Of a stretch of DNA of 64,000 nt, positions 56,819 to 64,000 are shown piece after piece. Position 1 is the stretch's first letter; each line of letters begins with the position of its first letter. The notes below the pieces were generated by a model. The model ran no database searches, had not been told where the DNA came from, and saw only the letters and a list, made by a program, of their open reading frames with translations. Source of the DNA: an uncultured Alistipes sp. (GTDB lineage: Bacteria; Bacteroidota; Bacteroidia; Bacteroidales; Rikenellaceae). Both the position numbers and the translations under genes were made by a program. The stretch spans positions 36,131 to 100,130 of the forward strand of contig CASDZK010000001.1 in NCBI GenBank assembly GCA_949286165.1, written 5' to 3'.

Positions 56819-59632
56819 ATGAAGAAACTTGCCGCATGCATAGCATGCCTTTCATTGGGATACGGACCTGCCGCGGCCCAAACCGAATTCACGGACCTGA
56901 GCGGAACCTGGGAAGTCGTTCTGGACCGCAACGACCGAGGCATATCCGAAACCTGGTACTCATCCGGGTTTTCAGAAACCCGAACGGTACGATTGCCGGG
57001 TTCCCTGAACACGAACGGCATCGGCGATCCCGTAACGGTCGAAACGCCCTGGGTGGGTTCCATAAACAGCCGGGCCTGGTACGAAGACGAATCCTACGCC
57101 CGGTACCGCACGCCGGAAAACACGAAAGTCGTATTCTGGCTCTCTCCGGACAAATATTACAGCGGTCCGGCCTGGTATCGCAGAACCTTCGTCATTCCCG
57201 ACGCATGGAAAGGGAAACAGATTTCATTGGTTCTGGAACGTTGCCACTGGACCACCTCCGCCTGGGTGGACGGCAAGCCCGCGGGAACCCGGAACTCCCT
57301 CGGCACGCCCCATCGCTACGACCTTACCGGGCTGGAACCGGGAACCCACGAGTTGTGTCTGCGTGTCGATAACAAAATCCGCGACATCGTACCGGGTCCC
57401 GATGCCCACAGCGTTTCGGACCATACCCAAAGCAACTGGAACGGCATCGTAGGGAAAATCGGGCTGGAAGTCCGACCGCTTTTGCGTATCGCCAATGTAA
57501 AAATCACGCCCGACGTATCCGGGAAAAAAATTACGGCCGCCATGGAAATAGAGAACCGCACGGGCGAAGAGGTTTCCGGAACCCTAACCCTGCAAGCCTC
57601 CGGCGGGCCGGAACGACTGGCGGAGAAAACAATCAATTACCGGTTGGACACCGGCATCCGAATACTGGAAATGGAATACCCTATGGGAGAAAAACCCGCC
57701 TTGTGGGACGAATTCGCTCCGAACCTTTACACCCTGCAAGCCGTTTCAAACAGCAAGTTCGGTTCGGACACCGTTACGGAAACATTCGGCATGCGGAAGT
57801 TGGGAAAACGGGGAACGCAGATCACGGTCAACGGCCGTCCGGTATTTCTCCGGGGAACGCTGGAATGTTGCATTTTCCCCGAAACCGGTTATCCGCCTAC
57901 CAACGAACAGGCTTGGGAACGGATCATGAAAATCTGCCGGGCGCACGGACTGAACCACATCCGGTTCCACTCATGGTGTCCGCCCGAAGCCGCCTTCAAC
58001 GCGGCGGACCGGTTAGGCTTCTATCTGCATGTGGAGTGCGGAGGTTGGACGACGCTGAATCTCGGCGACGGTACGCCCATCGACCGGTTCATCCGGGACG
58101 AAAGCGAACGGATCGTCCGGGAATACGGCAACCATCCTTCCTTCTGTTTCCTATTGTACGGCAATGAACCGGGAGGGAAAAACTACATTCCTTACCTGAC
58201 CGATTTCGTTCAAACCTGGAAAGCCCGCGATAACCGGTTTCTGTATTCCGCCGCGGCCGGTTGGCCGGCCATTCCGGAAAGCGACTGGCTCTGCCTTCCC
58301 TACCCCCGCATACAGGGATGGGGCGAGGGAATCAACAGCATCATCAACAGCGCCGATCCGGGCAGCGGCTACGACTGGACTTCCCGCATTTCTCAAACGC
58401 AACCGACCGTCAGCCACGAAATCGGACAATGGTGCGTCTATCCCGACCTGAAAGAACGCAGCCGGTACACGGGTGCCTTCAAAGCTAAAAATTTCGATAT
58501 TTTCGAAGACCGGCTGCGGGAAAACGGACTTCTCCCGTTAGCCGAACAATTCCTGATGGCCTCCGGCAAACTGCAAACGCTTTGTTACAAAGCCGACATC
58601 GAAGCCGCCCTGCGTACCCGGGGATTCGGCGGTTTCCAACTGCTCGACCTGCACGACTTTCCCGGACAAGGCACGGCTCTCGTCGGCGTCCTGAACCCGT
58701 TCTGGGAAAGCAAAGGATACGTCACGCCCGAAGAGTACAGCCGGTTCTGCAACGCCGTAGTACCGCTTTTGCGGACGGAACGGTTCATCCTCAACAGCGG
58801 AGAAACGCTGAACGCGACCGTGGAAATCGCCCAATATTCGGCCGAAGACCTGCAACGGGCGGAAACCCGCTGGCGTTTGAAAGATCAACAAGGAAAAGTC
58901 GTGGACGAAGGCCGTTTCACATCCGAACGGATTCCGACGGGTACCCTGACCGAAGTGGGGAAAATATCCCGCCTGATGGAAACGGATGTTCCCGTACAAT
59001 ATAAACTCGAAGTTTCCGTCGGCGAATACTCCAACGACTGGGATATCTGGGTATATCCCCGGACCCGGGAACCCGAAGGAGAAGTGCGGATAGCGACCGA
59101 ACTGGACGAGACCACCGAAAAATGGCTGCACGACGGCGGAAAAGTACTGCTGACACCCCGGTTCGGCAGCCTGAAAAACGAAGGCAAGGATTCGGTGGCA
59201 GTAGGATTTTCCACCGTTTTCTGGAATACGCTCTGGACCCGGGGACAAGCCCCGCACACGTTGGGTATCCTCTGCGATCCGAAGCACCCGGCCCTTTCGC
59301 TCTTTCCCACCGAATACCACAGCAACTACCAGTGGCAGGACGCCATGTCGCACTGCAACGCCATCCCGCTGAAAAAACTGGGCGACGGCATCGAACCCGT
59401 CGTGCGCATCATCGACGACTGGTTTACGGCACGGCCGTTGGGGATGATCGTCGAGCTGAAAATAGGGAAAGGAAAACTGCTGCTTTGCAGCGCCGATCTG
59501 ACCACCGATGCAGAAAACCGTCCCGAAGCCCGGCAACTGACCAACAGCCTGCTCCGGTACATGAACGGCGATTCGTTCGATCCCCGGCAAAGCAGTACGG
59601 CAGAAGCCGTAAAAAGCCTGTTCCGACAATAA
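56819..59632 (+). CDS. GH2-family glycoside hydrolase, secreted
   Basis: 937 residues with a signal peptide (LAACIACLSLGYGPAAAQ). A sugar-binding jelly roll (LSGTWEVVLDRNDRG, WYRRTFVIPDAWKGKQ), immunoglobulin-like domain and TIM barrel are followed by a C-terminal beta domain and a Rossmann-like part near residue 760. Acid/base Glu450 is in LLYGNEPGG, nucleophile Glu534 in SHEIGQWCVYPDL. It is not close to LacZ or classic mannosidases, so the sugar is uncertain. The gene follows the DUF5107-TPR gene. Confidence 0.9.
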   Translation: MKKLAACIACLSLGYGPAAAQTEFTDLSGTWEVVLDRNDRGISETWYSSGFSETRTVRLPGSLNTNGIGDPVTVETPWVGSINSRAWYEDESYARYRTPENTKVVFWLSPDKYYSGPAWYRRTFVIPDAWKGKQISLVLERCHWTTSAWVDGKPAGTRNSLGTPHRYDLTGLEPGTHELCLRVDNKIRDIVPGPDAHSVSDHTQSNWNGIVGKIGLEVRPLLRIANVKITPDVSGKKITAAMEIENRTGEEVSGTLTLQASGGPERLAEKTINYRLDTGIRILEMEYPMGEKPALWDEFAPNLYTLQAVSNSKFGSDTVTETFGMRKLGKRGTQITVNGRPVFLRGTLECCIFPETGYPPTNEQAWERIMKICRAHGLNHIRFHSWCPPEAAFNAADRLGFYLHVECGGWTTLNLGDGTPIDRFIRDESERIVREYGNHPSFCFLLYGNEPGGKNYIPYLTDFVQTWKARDNRFLYSAAAGWPAIPESDWLCLPYPRIQGWGEGINSIINSADPGSGYDWTSRISQTQPTVSHEIGQWCVYPDLKERSRYTGAFKAKNFDIFEDRLRENGLLPLAEQFLMASGKLQTLCYKADIEAALRTRGFGGFQLLDLHDFPGQGTALVGVLNPFWESKGYVTPEEYSRFCNAVVPLLRTERFILNSGETLNATVEIAQYSAEDLQRAETRWRLKDQQGKVVDEGRFTSERIPTGTLTEVGKISRLMETDVPVQYKLEVSVGEYSNDWDIWVYPRTREPEGEVRIATELDETTEKWLHDGGKVLLTPRFGSLKNEGKDSVAVGFSTVFWNTLWTRGQAPHTLGILCDPKHPALSLFPTEYHSNYQWQDAMSHCNAIPLKKLGDGIEPVVRIIDDWFTARPLGMIVELKIGKGKLLLCSADLTTDAENRPEARQLTNSLLRYMNGDSFDPRQSSTAEAVKSLFRQ

Positions 59633-59669
59633 TCCATCCGACCCAAAGAAGGAGATGTGTCCCATGACC

Positions 59670-59707
59670 AGAACCCCGAAAGTTTTTTGTCCGACTTTCG
59701 GGGTTCT
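59670..59707 (+). terminator. Terminator after the GH2 gene
   Basis: Perfect 14-base arms AGAACCCCGAAAGT/ACTTTCGGGGTTCT and a ten-base loop, 37 bases after the stop codon. It faces the convergent tcdA gene. Confidence 0.8.
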
Positions 59708-59839
59708 AGTTACCCAAGGACACCCTCTTTCGTTTTAATAATCTGAAAAAACAAATAAATTATACGATTATTTCACACGAGCAGACACGATTTTGCCCGA
59801 CAAAACGTCGGATTTTCTACCATGTCTAAAAACGTCTGT

Positions 59840-60565
59840 CTATTCATATTCCCCGATCAACGTCCGGATCGCCACCGAAGCGCACGCGCATCCGAAAACG
59901 GCGGGCATATACGAAATCGTTCCTACGTTGGACTTTTTATTCTGCTCATTGCACAGAATCATCGACCCTTCCCGGACCGGTTCGGCCGAAAACACCACCT
60001 GAAAACCGGAACGAATTCCTATCTTATGCAATCTTTTACGCAGCATATGCGCCAACGGACAATGGTGCGATTTACCGATATCGGTAATTTCCACCCGGGT
60101 AGGATCGAGCTTGGAGCCTGCCCCCATGGAACTGACCAGCGGAATATGCCGCTTCATCGTTTCCGCGATAAGGCTCACTTTCGGAGCCAACGTGTCGATG
60201 GCATCCACCACGAAATCGAATTTATCTTCATCCAGCAACCGGGGAATCAGCTCGTCCTGCAAAAACACTTTATGGACGGTCAGACGCAATTCCGGATGGA
60301 TGTCGGTCAGGCGTTCGGCCAGCACGTCCGTCTTGTCGCGTCCTACCGTGGAACGCAAAGCGATCAACTGGCGGTTGCAATTCGACAGGCTGACCGTATC
60401 GGCGTCCACCACCGTCAATCCCCCTACTCCGGCCCGCACGATCATTTCCGCCGCATACGCTCCCACGCCTCCGGCTCCCGCCACCAGTACGCGGGACGAA
60501 GCGAGTTTCTCCATCAATTCGGACGATAATAACAATTCCGTTCGTTCCAGCCACTCTTTACTCAT
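59840..60565 (-). CDS. tcdA: tRNA threonylcarbamoyladenosine dehydratase
   Basis: 241 residues of the ThiF/MoeB/E1 superfamily. The ATP-binding motif VLVAGAGGVGAYAAEM is at about residue 26, followed by VVDADTVSLSNCNRQ and FVVDAIDTLAPKV. The absence of the zinc CxxC pairs of MoeB/ThiF and the length favour TcdA (CsdL), which cyclises t6A37 of tRNA to ct6A using ATP. Late cysteines occur in HHCPLAHM and FGCACASV. The ATG overlaps the end of the tatD-like gene by eight bases. Confidence 0.93.
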   Translation of the reverse strand: MSKEWLERTELLLSSELMEKLASSRVLVAGAGGVGAYAAEMIVRAGVGGLTVVDADTVSLSNCNRQLIALRSTVGRDKTDVLAERLTDIHPELRLTVHKVFLQDELIPRLLDEDKFDFVVDAIDTLAPKVSLIAETMKRHIPLVSSMGAGSKLDPTRVEITDIGKSHHCPLAHMLRKRLHKIGIRSGFQVVFSAEPVREGSMILCNEQNKKSNVGTISYMPAVFGCACASVAIRTLIGEYE

Positions 60566-61220
60566 TTCCGAACACTTTCAAATAATTTTCGAATACCCTT
60601 TCCTTCAAATCTTCCTCCGTCATGCCCCGCAACCGGGCGAAACCGGCATAAAGCCCGGGCATGTCCGTCTCCCTGTCATCGCTTTCCAAAAACAGGGACG
60701 ACAGCGGCATCCGGCGAAAAGCTTCCGTCGTCTTCGACGACCTCAACGCCCGTTCCCCGAAAGAAAGCATTCCCCCTCTCCTGACATATTCTCCGGCCAG
60801 TTCCGGACTGCCGATAAAACCGTGCACGATAACCGCCGGAATTCCCTTCCCGTATCGGTCCAGCATGGCCAGTCCTTCGGCATGGGCACACACCAGATGT
60901 AACATGACCGGCAATGAACGTTCCCGCGCCACAGCCAACTGACGTTCGAACCATTCGGTTTGCAAAAACCGGTCGGGCCGGCCGGGAAGAAAATCCAGCC
61001 CGATTTCCCCGATACCGGCCGCAGGAACGGACCGCAAGCCGTCAAGACACTCTAAAAGCACCCGATCCGCATCCCAGGGATGCACCCCGCACCAATACGG
61101 CCCCACCCCAGGCAAAGATTCCGTACCGAACCGGCAGGAATAAAGGGAAAACACCCCTTCCGGCGCCGGGAAACGGTGCGTATGGATATCGACATAAGGA
61201 ATTTCGGAAAGCGGCTTCAT
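60558..61220 (-). CDS. TatD-family metal-dependent hydrolase
   Basis: 220 residues, somewhat short for TatD (about 260). Metal ligands are visible in YVDIHTHRF, AGIGEIGLDFL, MLHLVCAHAEG, VIVHGFIGS and LFLESDDRE. TatD proteins are nucleases or D-aminoacyl-tRNA-type hydrolases with a TIM-barrel amidohydrolase fold; the substrate is not clear for this short Bacteroidetes form. It precedes tcdA in a two-gene operon and is divergent from the capA-like gene by 48 bases. Confidence 0.9.
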   Translation of the reverse strand: MKPLSEIPYVDIHTHRFPAPEGVFSLYSCRFGTESLPGVGPYWCGVHPWDADRVLLECLDGLRSVPAAGIGEIGLDFLPGRPDRFLQTEWFERQLAVARERSLPVMLHLVCAHAEGLAMLDRYGKGIPAVIVHGFIGSPELAGEYVRRGGMLSFGERALRSSKTTEAFRRMPLSSLFLESDDRETDMPGLYAGFARLRGMTEEDLKERVFENYLKVFGNE

Positions 61221-61268
61221 TCGAATACTGATTAAATTGACTATCTTGCGGCAAAAACAACCCCCGAT

Positions 61269-62387
61269 ATGCGCGCATTGCTTTTCTCGCTCTTGTTGCT
61301 ATTTTCGTGCAAAGATAGGACAGAAGCTCCGAATAACCGCGTATCCGCCGCGGATACGTCCGTCATCGCTCCGCCCGATTCCCTGCTGCTGCTCTTCACA
61401 GGCGACATCATGCAGCATTTGCCGCAGATAACGGCCGCTTACGATTCCGAAAAACAGGATTACGATTACACGGAGTGTTTCCGGTACGTGCGAAAACATT
61501 GGCAACAGGCGGACTGGGTCATCGGCAATCTGGAAACGACGCTCTGCGACCGGAACTTCAGCGGTTACCCCCTTTTCGCCTCGCCGTGGCAATTGGCACG
61601 CGACCTGAAACGGGCCGGCATGGACGTACTGGTCACGGCCAACAACCACTCCTGCGACCGGGGCGCCTCCGGCATCCGGCAGACCCTGCACTATTTGGAT
61701 TCGCTCGGAATTTGGCACACCGGGACTTTTTCCGATTCTACCGATTGCCGGCCGTTGATATTAGATAAAAACGGCTTCCGGTTAGCCCTTTTGAATTATA
61801 CGTACGGGACCAACGGTATTCCCGTCCCGAAAGGGACCGTCGTAGCATTGCCGGATACGGTCCGGATGCAACGCGACATCGACCGGGCCAAGGCCGACTC
61901 CGCCGACCATATCATCGCTTTCGTGCACTGGGGAGACGAATACAGTCATCTTCCCGGGAAACAACAAAAAGAATGGGGAGACTGGCTGGAAAGCCGGGGA
62001 GCGGACATCGTCGTCGGTTCCCATCCTCACGTAGTGCAAACCATGCAATACCGCACGCAAGGGCAAGATACGACCGGTGTGCGGATATACTCGTTGGGAA
62101 ACTTCGTATCGAACCAGTCGAAACCCTATACCAACGGCGGCGTATCGGCCGCCCTGTTGCTGGTGCGCTGTCCGGACCGTTCCGTGTCTTACCGGCTGCA
62201 ATACATCAACCATATCGTATGCCGACCGTTCCGAAACGGGAAACGCATCTATACGATAGTGCCGGAATGCGACCGGGGCGTCATCGACAACGAACGGGAA
62301 AAAACGCTTCTGCAACATTTCGTCCGCCACACTCGTCATATCATCGATTCAACCGTAGAGAAAAACAATGACTGGAACATTCGATAA
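61269..62387 (+). CDS. CapA-family lipoprotein (metallophosphatase fold)
   Basis: 372 residues. The N-terminal signal ends in LLFSC (Cys17), a lipobox. The CapA domain shows LFTGDIMQHLPQ, VIGNLETTLCD, VTANNHSCDRGASG, FVHWGDEYSH and VVGSHPHVVQTMQ, i.e. a full set of metal and catalytic residues of the calcineurin-like phosphoesterase group. PgsA/CapA acts in poly-gamma-glutamate capsule export in Bacillus, but no capB/C genes are near. It overlaps hydE by 20 bases. Confidence 0.9.
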   Translation: MRALLFSLLLLFSCKDRTEAPNNRVSAADTSVIAPPDSLLLLFTGDIMQHLPQITAAYDSEKQDYDYTECFRYVRKHWQQADWVIGNLETTLCDRNFSGYPLFASPWQLARDLKRAGMDVLVTANNHSCDRGASGIRQTLHYLDSLGIWHTGTFSDSTDCRPLILDKNGFRLALLNYTYGTNGIPVPKGTVVALPDTVRMQRDIDRAKADSADHIIAFVHWGDEYSHLPGKQQKEWGDWLESRGADIVVGSHPHVVQTMQYRTQGQDTTGVRIYSLGNFVSNQSKPYTNGGVSAALLLVRCPDRSVSYRLQYINHIVCRPFRNGKRIYTIVPECDRGVIDNEREKTLLQHFVRHTRHIIDSTVEKNNDWNIR

Positions 62388-63420
62388 AAAAGAGCTGACC
62401 GCCCTGTTGGACTTGAGGGGAGCGGAACAACGGAAATTGTTGAAACGGGCACGGGAAGAACGAGACAAGACCGTCGGAAACGCCTGTTATCTGCGGGGAT
62501 TGATCGAATTGTCGAACCGCTGCCGGAAAAACTGTCTGTATTGCGGCATACGGAAAGGGAACAATGCGGCGGAGCGATACGCGCTGTCCGACGAAGAGGT
62601 ATCGGCCGCCGCCCGATTCGCTTTCGACAACGGATACGGCAGCATCGTCATCCAGGCCGGAGAAGACACGTCGAGAGCTTTCATCCGCCGGATTACCGGA
62701 CTGGTCGGCGACATCCGGGAGAAATACGGCGACGGCCTGCATATTACCCTCTCCCTCGGCGAACAGTCCCGGACGACTTACCGCGAATGGTTCGATGCCG
62801 GCGCTTCGCGCTACCTGCTCCGGATCGAAAGCTCCGCACGTTCCCTGTACGAACGGATACACCCCCGCGACGCCCTGCACCGCCACGACCGCCGGATAAA
62901 AGCCCTTCAGGACCTGAAAGAAACGGGTTATCAAGTCGGGACGGGCGTCATGATAGGCTTGCCTTTCCAGACGACGGAAACATTGGCGGAAGATCTGCTG
63001 TTCATGCGACGGTCGGATATAGACATGTGCGGCATGGGCCCTTATCTGGAACATCGACAAACGCCATTATACGCATACCGGAACGAAATTCCACCGCTGT
63101 CGGAACGCCTCTCTTTGGCTCTGAACATGATCGCCCTGCTCCGTCTGATGATGCCCAACATCAACATCGCCGCTACCACGGCTCTGCAAGCGATCGACGA
63201 ACAGGGCAGGGAAAAGGGATTGCAGGCGGGAGCCAACGTGGTTATGCCCAACATCACGCCCGAAAGGTCCAAGAAAAATTACAACCTGTACGAAAACAAA
63301 CCGTTGTCGGAAAAAGAAAGTTCGGGAAGAAGCCTGCTCGAACGCATCGAAGCGGCCGGATGCCGGGTAGCTCTCGGAGAATCGGGTACCTCCCGCCGTT
63401 TTCTCGACCGAAAAAAATAA
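62368..63420 (+). CDS. hydE: [FeFe]-hydrogenase H-cluster radical SAM maturase HydE
   Basis: 350 residues. The radical SAM motif CRKNCLYC is at Cys52, 56, 59, after RGLIELSN. Family features follow: IVIQAGEDTSRAFI, LSLGEQSRTTYREWFDAGA, YLLRIESSARSLYERIHP, GVMIGLPFQTTETLAEDLLF and TTALQAIDEQGREKGLQAGANVVMPN. HydE takes part in building the dithiolate-bridged 2Fe subcluster of [FeFe]-hydrogenases. hydF, hydG and the hydrogenase are not in the window. The first 20 bases overlap the capA-like gene, an unusual pairing. Confidence 0.94.
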   Translation: MTGTFDKKELTALLDLRGAEQRKLLKRAREERDKTVGNACYLRGLIELSNRCRKNCLYCGIRKGNNAAERYALSDEEVSAAARFAFDNGYGSIVIQAGEDTSRAFIRRITGLVGDIREKYGDGLHITLSLGEQSRTTYREWFDAGASRYLLRIESSARSLYERIHPRDALHRHDRRIKALQDLKETGYQVGTGVMIGLPFQTTETLAEDLLFMRRSDIDMCGMGPYLEHRQTPLYAYRNEIPPLSERLSLALNMIALLRLMMPNINIAATTALQAIDEQGREKGLQAGANVVMPNITPERSKKNYNLYENKPLSEKESSGRSLLERIEAAGCRVALGESGTSRRFLDRKK

Positions 63421-63592
63421 CCGCCGCCCCGCAAAAATTTCAAAGGAACAGTCTAAAATTCAATCGCTGTCTTATTCCGAATGCCTTTTCGCATAGCGGG
63501 ACCATGCGACCGAAAAAGGAAAAATAAAAGGATTGAAAAGAGACTCCAGAAAAAATGCGGGGCAAAACGAGCCGGTTTCTCAGAGTGTTTCC

Positions 63593-63600
63593 TATTTTTG
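63593..63600 (+). promoter_or_regulatory. -7 box of cysH
   Basis: TATTTTTG matches TAnnTTTG, 13 bases before the cysH ATG. The remaining bases from 63421 hold no gene. Confidence 0.5.
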
Positions 63601-63613
63601 TAGTGGCAAAACA

Positions 63614-64000
63614 ATGACAAAAAACGCAATGACAGAACAAATCGCCCAATGGAACAGCCGCTTCAAAACAGCTCCGGCTGAAGAAGTCATCGGCTTTTTC
63701 CTCGAAAAATATGCCGGAAAAATCGCTTTGTCTTCAAGCCTCAGCATCGAAGACCAAGTGCTTACCGATATGATCTGCAAAACGGACAAACGCACGAAAA
63801 TCTTTACGCTGGACACGGGGCGTCTGTTTCCCGAAACCTATGAATTGATCGACCGGACTAATAAAGCATACGATATTCGCATACAGGTTTATTTCCCCGA
63901 CCATGCCGAAGTGGAAAACATGGTCGCAGAAAAAGGGATCAACCTGTTCTACGACAGCGTGGAATCGCGCAAACAATGTTGCCGGGTACGGAAGCTGGAA
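63614..64000 (+). CDS. cysH: APS-type assimilatory sulfate reductase CysH, N-terminal part (3' end outside the window)
   Basis: An open frame of 129 codons from the ATG at 63614 runs to the end of the window with no stop. The fold is that of the PAPS/APS reductase (ATP-pyrophosphatase-like) family: ALSSSLSIEDQVLTDM (SLSIEDQ as the substrate loop), IFTLDTGRLFPETYELID, and SRKQCCRVRKLE. The CCxxRK pair at Cys122-Cys123 is part of the 4Fe-4S ligands of the APS/bacterial type, absent from E. coli-type PAPS reductase. It should reduce APS or PAPS to sulfite. In-frame ATG five codons later is an alternative start. Confidence 0.9.
   Translation, partial: MTKNAMTEQIAQWNSRFKTAPAEEVIGFFLEKYAGKIALSSSLSIEDQVLTDMICKTDKRTKIFTLDTGRLFPETYELIDRTNKAYDIRIQVYFPDHAEVENMVAEKGINLFYDSVESRKQCCRVRKLE

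Overview
This 64 kb window looks like an ordinary chromosomal segment of a Bacteroidales bacterium of moderate GC content; I cannot fix the genus. The signs are start-proximal promoters that match the Bacteroidetes consensus (TTTG, about 19 bases, TAnnTTTG), a membrane-anchored HU-CCDC81-type protein, many secreted glycoside hydrolases (GH106, GH78, GH92, GH2 twice, and a DUF6067-like enzyme), a class I fumarase, a short arginine decarboxylase, HydE of an [FeFe]-hydrogenase, and an APS-type sulfate assimilation reductase. No rRNA, tRNA, CRISPR array, transposase, phage gene or plasmid gene was seen.

Layout. 1-3705: the end of a GH106-like rhamnosidase followed by a GH78-like rhamnosidase. 3922-6941 (minus): truA, a fumarylacetoacetate hydrolase-family protein, a flavodiiron protein and a FlK-like thioesterase, probably one operon, divergent from dapB across a palindromic promoter. 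7787-11287 (minus): a GH92 mannosidase lipoprotein and a LuxE-like acyl-protein synthetase. 11388-13996 (plus): ROK kinase, YqaA-like membrane protein and glutamate formimidoyltransferase. 14193-19577: a divergent pair, a DUF6067-like putative glycoside hydrolase and an unknown 827-residue lipoprotein. 19680-25236: HU-CCDC81 protein, arginine decarboxylase, fumarase and a YugP-type protease. 25359-32051 (minus): a seven-gene TetR-TolC-HlyD-ATPase-ATPase-permease-permease efflux operon equivalent to E. coli cecR-ybhGFSR. 32311-34093 (minus): a LysR regulator and purU. 34261-35100: an exonuclease and an overlooked 52-residue cysteine-containing protein. 35302-45261 (plus): GH2 beta-galactosidase, plsC, parE, parC, aroK and a DUF3298 lipoprotein. 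45611-50539 (plus): a compact five-gene heterodisulfide-reductase-like cluster. 50764-53109 (minus): a MacB/FtsX-type permease. 53385-59632: a cytoplasmic DUF5107-TPR protein and a secreted GH2 enzyme. 59840-64000: tcdA-tatD (minus), then capA-like and hydE (plus), and the start of cysH.

How the genes work together. The hydrolases point to degradation of plant or host glycans containing rhamnose, galactose and mannose, but no SusC/SusD pair or polysaccharide-utilisation regulator is present, so these are scattered enzymes rather than a complete locus. The most interesting functional unit is the Hdr-like cluster: soluble HdrC-, HdrB- and HdrA-like subunits, a second small HdrC-like ferredoxin, and a membrane protein fusing a cytochrome-b-like region to HdrD-type iron-sulfur domains. 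It should move electrons between a soluble carrier and the membrane quinone pool or an unknown disulfide; the substrate cannot be told from sequence. HydE shows that the organism probably makes an [FeFe]-hydrogenase elsewhere.

Non-coding structure includes a dispersed hairpin repeat present twice in convergent intergenic regions, several long near-perfect bidirectional terminators, a palindromic -7 box able to fire both ways, paired operator-like repeats at the efflux operon, and two tandem 17-bp palindromes upstream of the MacB-type permease. Coordinates of short sites were counted by eye and may be off by a base or two.
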